From positions 1 to 8,651 of the forward strand of contig PTKB01000113.1 of NCBI GenBank assembly GCA_002937555.1: a stretch of DNA of 8,651 nucleotides. Reading direction: 5' to 3'. The first letter of the stretch is position 1. Each line of letters opens with the position of its first letter. Position numbers and translations under genes: made by a program. This DNA comes from Alphaproteobacteria bacterium MarineAlpha10_Bin2 (GTDB lineage Bacteria; Pseudomonadota; Alphaproteobacteria; UBA828). This document shows positions 6,977 to 8,651 of this stretch, piece after piece. The notes below the pieces were generated by a model. That model had not been told where the DNA came from and ran no database searches. It saw nothing but the letters and a program-made list of their open reading frames with translations.

Positions 6977-7570
6977 ATGCAGTTAACCGTCAAAGGCAGA
7001 CATGTCGGGGTCAGCGATCGGCTGCGCGAGCATGTGCGTGAGCGCCTCGAATCGGCGATCAGCAAGTATTTCACCGCCGCCATCGATGCCCATGTGGTGT
7101 TTGAAAGCGGCAAAAGAAGTTTCGAGGCCAACATTACAATTCATGTAGGTTCCGGCATCACGCTGCAGAGTCAGGGCGAGGCGGACGAGATTTTCGCCTG
7201 CTTCGATATCGCCGCCGGGCGAGTCGAAAAGCGCCTCAGGCGCTACAAGCGCCGCCTGCGCGATCATCACCGTGGCCGCGGCGCCGACGCGGCGAGGATT
7301 TTGGCGCAGCAATATGTCATCGAGGCCGAACCCGAGGCGGAACATCATGACGAACAGACTGAGCCTGATAATCTCTCGCCCGTCATCGTCGCCGAGGCAA
7401 CCACAGAAATTGCCGAACTGACCGTCGGCGAGGCGGTGATGCGCATGGATTTGGCGGAATTGCCGGCCTTGATGTTTTTCAACCGCAGTCATGGCGGTAT
7501 GAATGTGGTCTATCGCCGGGCCGACGGAAATATCGGCTGGATCGACCCGCAAATTTCGGCGGCCGAGTAG
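6977..7570 (+). CDS. hpf: Ribosome hibernation promoting factor, long form
   Basis: A 197-residue ribosome-associated protein that dimerises and silences 70S ribosomes in stationary phase or stress. The N-terminal S30AE/RaiA domain covers about residues 1-100 (MQLTVKGRHVGVSDRLREHVRERL, then ANITIHVGSGITLQSQGEADEIFACFDIAAGRVEKRLRRYKRRLRDHH). A variable acidic linker (about 101-134) joins the C-terminal dimerisation domain (about 135-192, with LTVGEAVMRMDLAELPALMFFNRSHGGMNVVYRRADGNIGWIDP), which defines long HPF. The ATG at 6977 is chosen because the family begins with this strand and GAAGGGA lies at 6962-6968; the frame is open 33 codons upstream to 6878, but that part has no family similarity and starts before the predicted transcript. 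It sits between rpoN and ptsN, the common proteobacterial order, and has its own likely promoter. Confidence 0.95.
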   Translation: MQLTVKGRHVGVSDRLREHVRERLESAISKYFTAAIDAHVVFESGKRSFEANITIHVGSGITLQSQGEADEIFACFDIAAGRVEKRLRRYKRRLRDHHRGRGADAARILAQQYVIEAEPEAEHHDEQTEPDNLSPVIVAEATTEIAELTVGEAVMRMDLAELPALMFFNRSHGGMNVVYRRADGNIGWIDPQISAAE

Positions 7571-7586
7571 GACCGGAGGCAAAGGC

Positions 7587-8051
7587 ATGGAAATAGCGGA
7601 AATCCTGTCGTTGAAGGGCGTGTTGGCCAATCTTAAGGCCGGCAGCAAGAAACAGCTGCTGCAGGAGTTGGCCGCCGTCGCCGCCAAGGAGACCGGCATT
7701 CACGAGCGCACCATCTTCGACGTGCTGCTCGAGCGCGAGCGTCTCGGCTCCACCGGCGTCGGTAAGGGCATCGCGATCCCGCACGGCAAGCTCGGCGATA
7801 TCGACCGCCTCTACGGTGTGTTCGCACGATTGCCCGCGGCGGTCGATTTCGAGGCGATCGACGAGCAGCCGGTCGATCTGATTTTCCTGCTGTTGGCGCC
7901 CGAGGCGGCCGGCGCCGATCATCTGAAGGCGCTGGCGCGCATTTCGCGGCTGTTGCGCGATGACGACGTGTGCACCCGCCTACGCGGCTCGGACCATGCC
8001 GAGGCGCTGTTCGCCTTGCTCACGCAAACCGCCGAAGCGCCCGCCGCTTAG
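7587..8051 (+). CDS. ptsN: Nitrogen PTS EIIA component (EIIA-Ntr)
   Basis: A 154-residue cytoplasmic phosphocarrier of the nitrogen phosphotransferase system. It receives phosphate from NPr/HPr and regulates potassium, nitrogen and stress responses by protein contacts rather than transporting sugar. The PTS EIIA type 2 domain covers almost the whole protein. The phosphorylated histidine is H66 in GIAIPHGKL, preceded by the ERERLGSTGVGKG segment (50-61). The length matches E. coli PtsN (163). The start is fixed by a strong GGAGG at 7575-7579, 7 bases before the ATG; the open frame upstream to 7503 overlaps hpf and is not coding. It follows hpf by 16 bases, so they are probably cotranscribed. 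The stop codon TAG (8049-8051) lies in the left end of a perfect inverted repeat. Confidence 0.96.
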   Translation: MEIAEILSLKGVLANLKAGSKKQLLQELAAVAAKETGIHERTIFDVLLERERLGSTGVGKGIAIPHGKLGDIDRLYGVFARLPAAVDFEAIDEQPVDLIFLLLAPEAAGADHLKALARISRLLRDDDVCTRLRGSDHAEALFALLTQTAEAPAA

Positions 8052-8113
8052 TACCCCCTTTCATAGTTAGGTAGCGCCGTCCTTCGCGCTACCTAACTAT
8101 GAAAGGGGGTACT
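8050..8113. repeat. Perfect 28-bp inverted repeat after ptsN (stem-loop; terminator or small palindromic element)
   Basis: The left arm 8050-8077 and right arm 8086-8113 are exact reverse complements over 28 bases, with an 8-base spacer CGTCCTTC (8078-8085). The arms begin AGTACCCCCTTTCATAGT and read to GCGC at the loop. As RNA this would be a very stable hairpin placed directly at the ptsN stop, so it could end transcription or protect the 3' end of the hpf-ptsN message. No run of T follows on either strand (the plus side reads TTGGGC), so it is not a standard intrinsic terminator. Both outer ends contain TA next to a run of five C or G (TACCCCC and GGGGGTA), which would fit a small TA-flanked palindromic element; that reading is inference. 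Confidence 0.85.
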
Positions 8114-8171
8114 TGGGCTTTCCCGAACACGGATTGACAGCGCGCCGGCGGCGTTTCACCTTGTCGGTGAC

Positions 8172-8483
8172 ATGCATCTCCTCCACGCGACATGCGTTGC
8201 GCTGGCGGGCCAAGGCGTGCTGCTGCGCGGGCCCTCCGGCGCCGGAAAATCGGATTTGGCGTTGCGCCTGATCGATGGCGGCGCGGTGCTGGTGGCCGAT
8301 GATCAGGTGCTGTGCCAGCCTGAAGAAGGCGACCTCTTCGCCTCTCCGCCGCCGGCGATATCGGGTTTGATCGAAATCCGCGGCATTGGCCTGATGCGCC
8401 TCGATTGCCTCCCCCGCGCACCGCTTCTGCTGGTCGCCGATCTCGTCCCGCCGGATCAAGTCGAGCGGTTGCCGCGCCCTGCG
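8172..8483 (+). pseudogene. hprK: HPr kinase/phosphorylase, 3'-truncated
   Basis: A short alphaproteobacterial HprK, which phosphorylates HPr on serine and controls PTS flow together with ptsN. Visible motifs: HATCVALAGQGVLL at the start, Walker A GPSGAGKS (20-27, K26), VADD (41-44, following the DGGAVL strand) and IEIRGIGL (67-74), the HprK signature region. Homology holds to about residue 104 (VERLPRPA, 8481-8483); after that the frame continues RRAHPATRIDPP and stops at 8522, which does not look like HprK. The usual end, with its LP.L.LDP.E.SAP motif and around 40 more residues, is absent. The missing part lies beyond the catalytic core. The ATG at 8172 gives the usual N-terminus; there is only a weak ribosome binding site. 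Downstream rapZ and PTS EIIA-Man/HPr genes, which usually follow, are not reached. The break could be a real rearrangement or a misassembly. Confidence 0.8.
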
Positions 8484-8484
8484 C

Positions 8485-8649
8485 GTCGAGCTCATCCAGC
8501 GACTCGAATTGATCCGCCGTGATGTAGCGAAGATTTCGCAGCCGCGTGGCGACCAGTGATCGGCTGACGCCAAAGAACGATGCAATCTGAGTCAGATCAC
8601 ACACGTTGATCGGTTCGGCCCCACGACGGTTCCGGCCGATCACTGGCAC
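8485..8649 (-). pseudogene. Fragment of an HTH-containing protein, possibly the C-terminal part of an ImmA/IrrE-type peptidase
   Basis: On the minus strand an open frame enters from the right edge and reads NRRGAEPINVCDLTQIASFFGVSRSLVATRLRNLRYITADQFESLDEL before it meets the hprK junction at about 8485. The LTQIASFFGVSRSLVATRL segment looks like a helix-turn-helix, and the layout (..L..IA..FGVS...V..RL.NL.YI) resembles the region after the metal-binding motif in ImmA/IrrE-family proteins of mobile elements. The HExxH metal site would lie outside the window, so this cannot be confirmed. The frame stays open to 8089, but from 8485 down it is antisense to hprK and carries no recognisable sequence. 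Both this fragment and hprK lose their 3' ends at the same place. Assignment is tentative. Confidence 0.4.
8553..8646. repeat. 12-bp inverted repeat at the right end
   Basis: CCAGTGATCGGC (8553-8564) is matched by its exact reverse complement GCCGATCACTGG (8635-8646), with 70 bases between. It lies inside the minus-strand fragment and within a few bases of the window edge. It may be chance, part of a palindromic site, or a fold-back artefact at the end of a sequence assembly. Confidence 0.45.
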
Positions 8650-8651
8650 AT

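Noticed and set aside
8134..8162. TTGACA at 8134-8139 as a promoter for hprK
   Set aside because: The -35 box is perfect, but the 16-18 base positions read CACCTT or similar, with no resemblance to a -10 box.

Overview
The window is GC-rich, densely packed bacterial chromosome. Its gene set and protein details point to an alphaproteobacterium, probably near the Rhodospirillales: a short DEDDy RNase D without HRDC domains, the kdsD-lptC-lptA-lptB-rpoN-hpf-ptsN order, a long-form HPF, and a short HprK. The lineage is inferred from gene order and protein motifs only; no search was run.

Layout. At the left edge (1-110, minus) is the N-terminus of an NAD(P)-binding Rossmann protein, likely the complex I NDUFA9-like/SDR family. 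It is divergent from rnd (231-845, plus). rnd converges on purM (863-1957, minus), with only 17 bases between their stops. purM diverges from a long plus-strand cluster: kdsD (2195-3202), lptC (3199-3918, ATGA overlap), lptA (3923-4462), lptB (4487-5287), rpoN (5300-6809, reading frame broken once), then after an AT-rich gap with its own promoter hpf (6977-7570) and ptsN (7587-8051). A perfect 28-bp inverted repeat starts inside the ptsN stop codon. After it comes hprK (from 8172), which loses homology at about 8483. The last ~165 bases are an apparently unrelated minus-strand fragment with an HTH-like segment.

How the genes work together. KdsD makes arabinose-5-phosphate for the Kdo sugar of lipopolysaccharide. 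LptB (ATPase), LptC (inner-membrane bitopic protein) and LptA (periplasmic bridge) move finished LPS to the outer membrane. RpoN (sigma-54), HPF (ribosome hibernation), PtsN (EIIA-Ntr) and HprK (HPr kinase) form the nitrogen/stress regulatory block commonly linked to the lpt genes in proteobacteria.

I see no undescribed defence, mobile or biosynthetic system here; most of the window is conserved housekeeping DNA. The points worth a second look are the rpoN frame break, an AIR synthase (PurM) whose motifs look archaeal-like rather than like the usual proteobacterial form, the long perfect palindrome after ptsN, and the abrupt hprK junction at the right end, which may be a real rearrangement or an assembly chimera.
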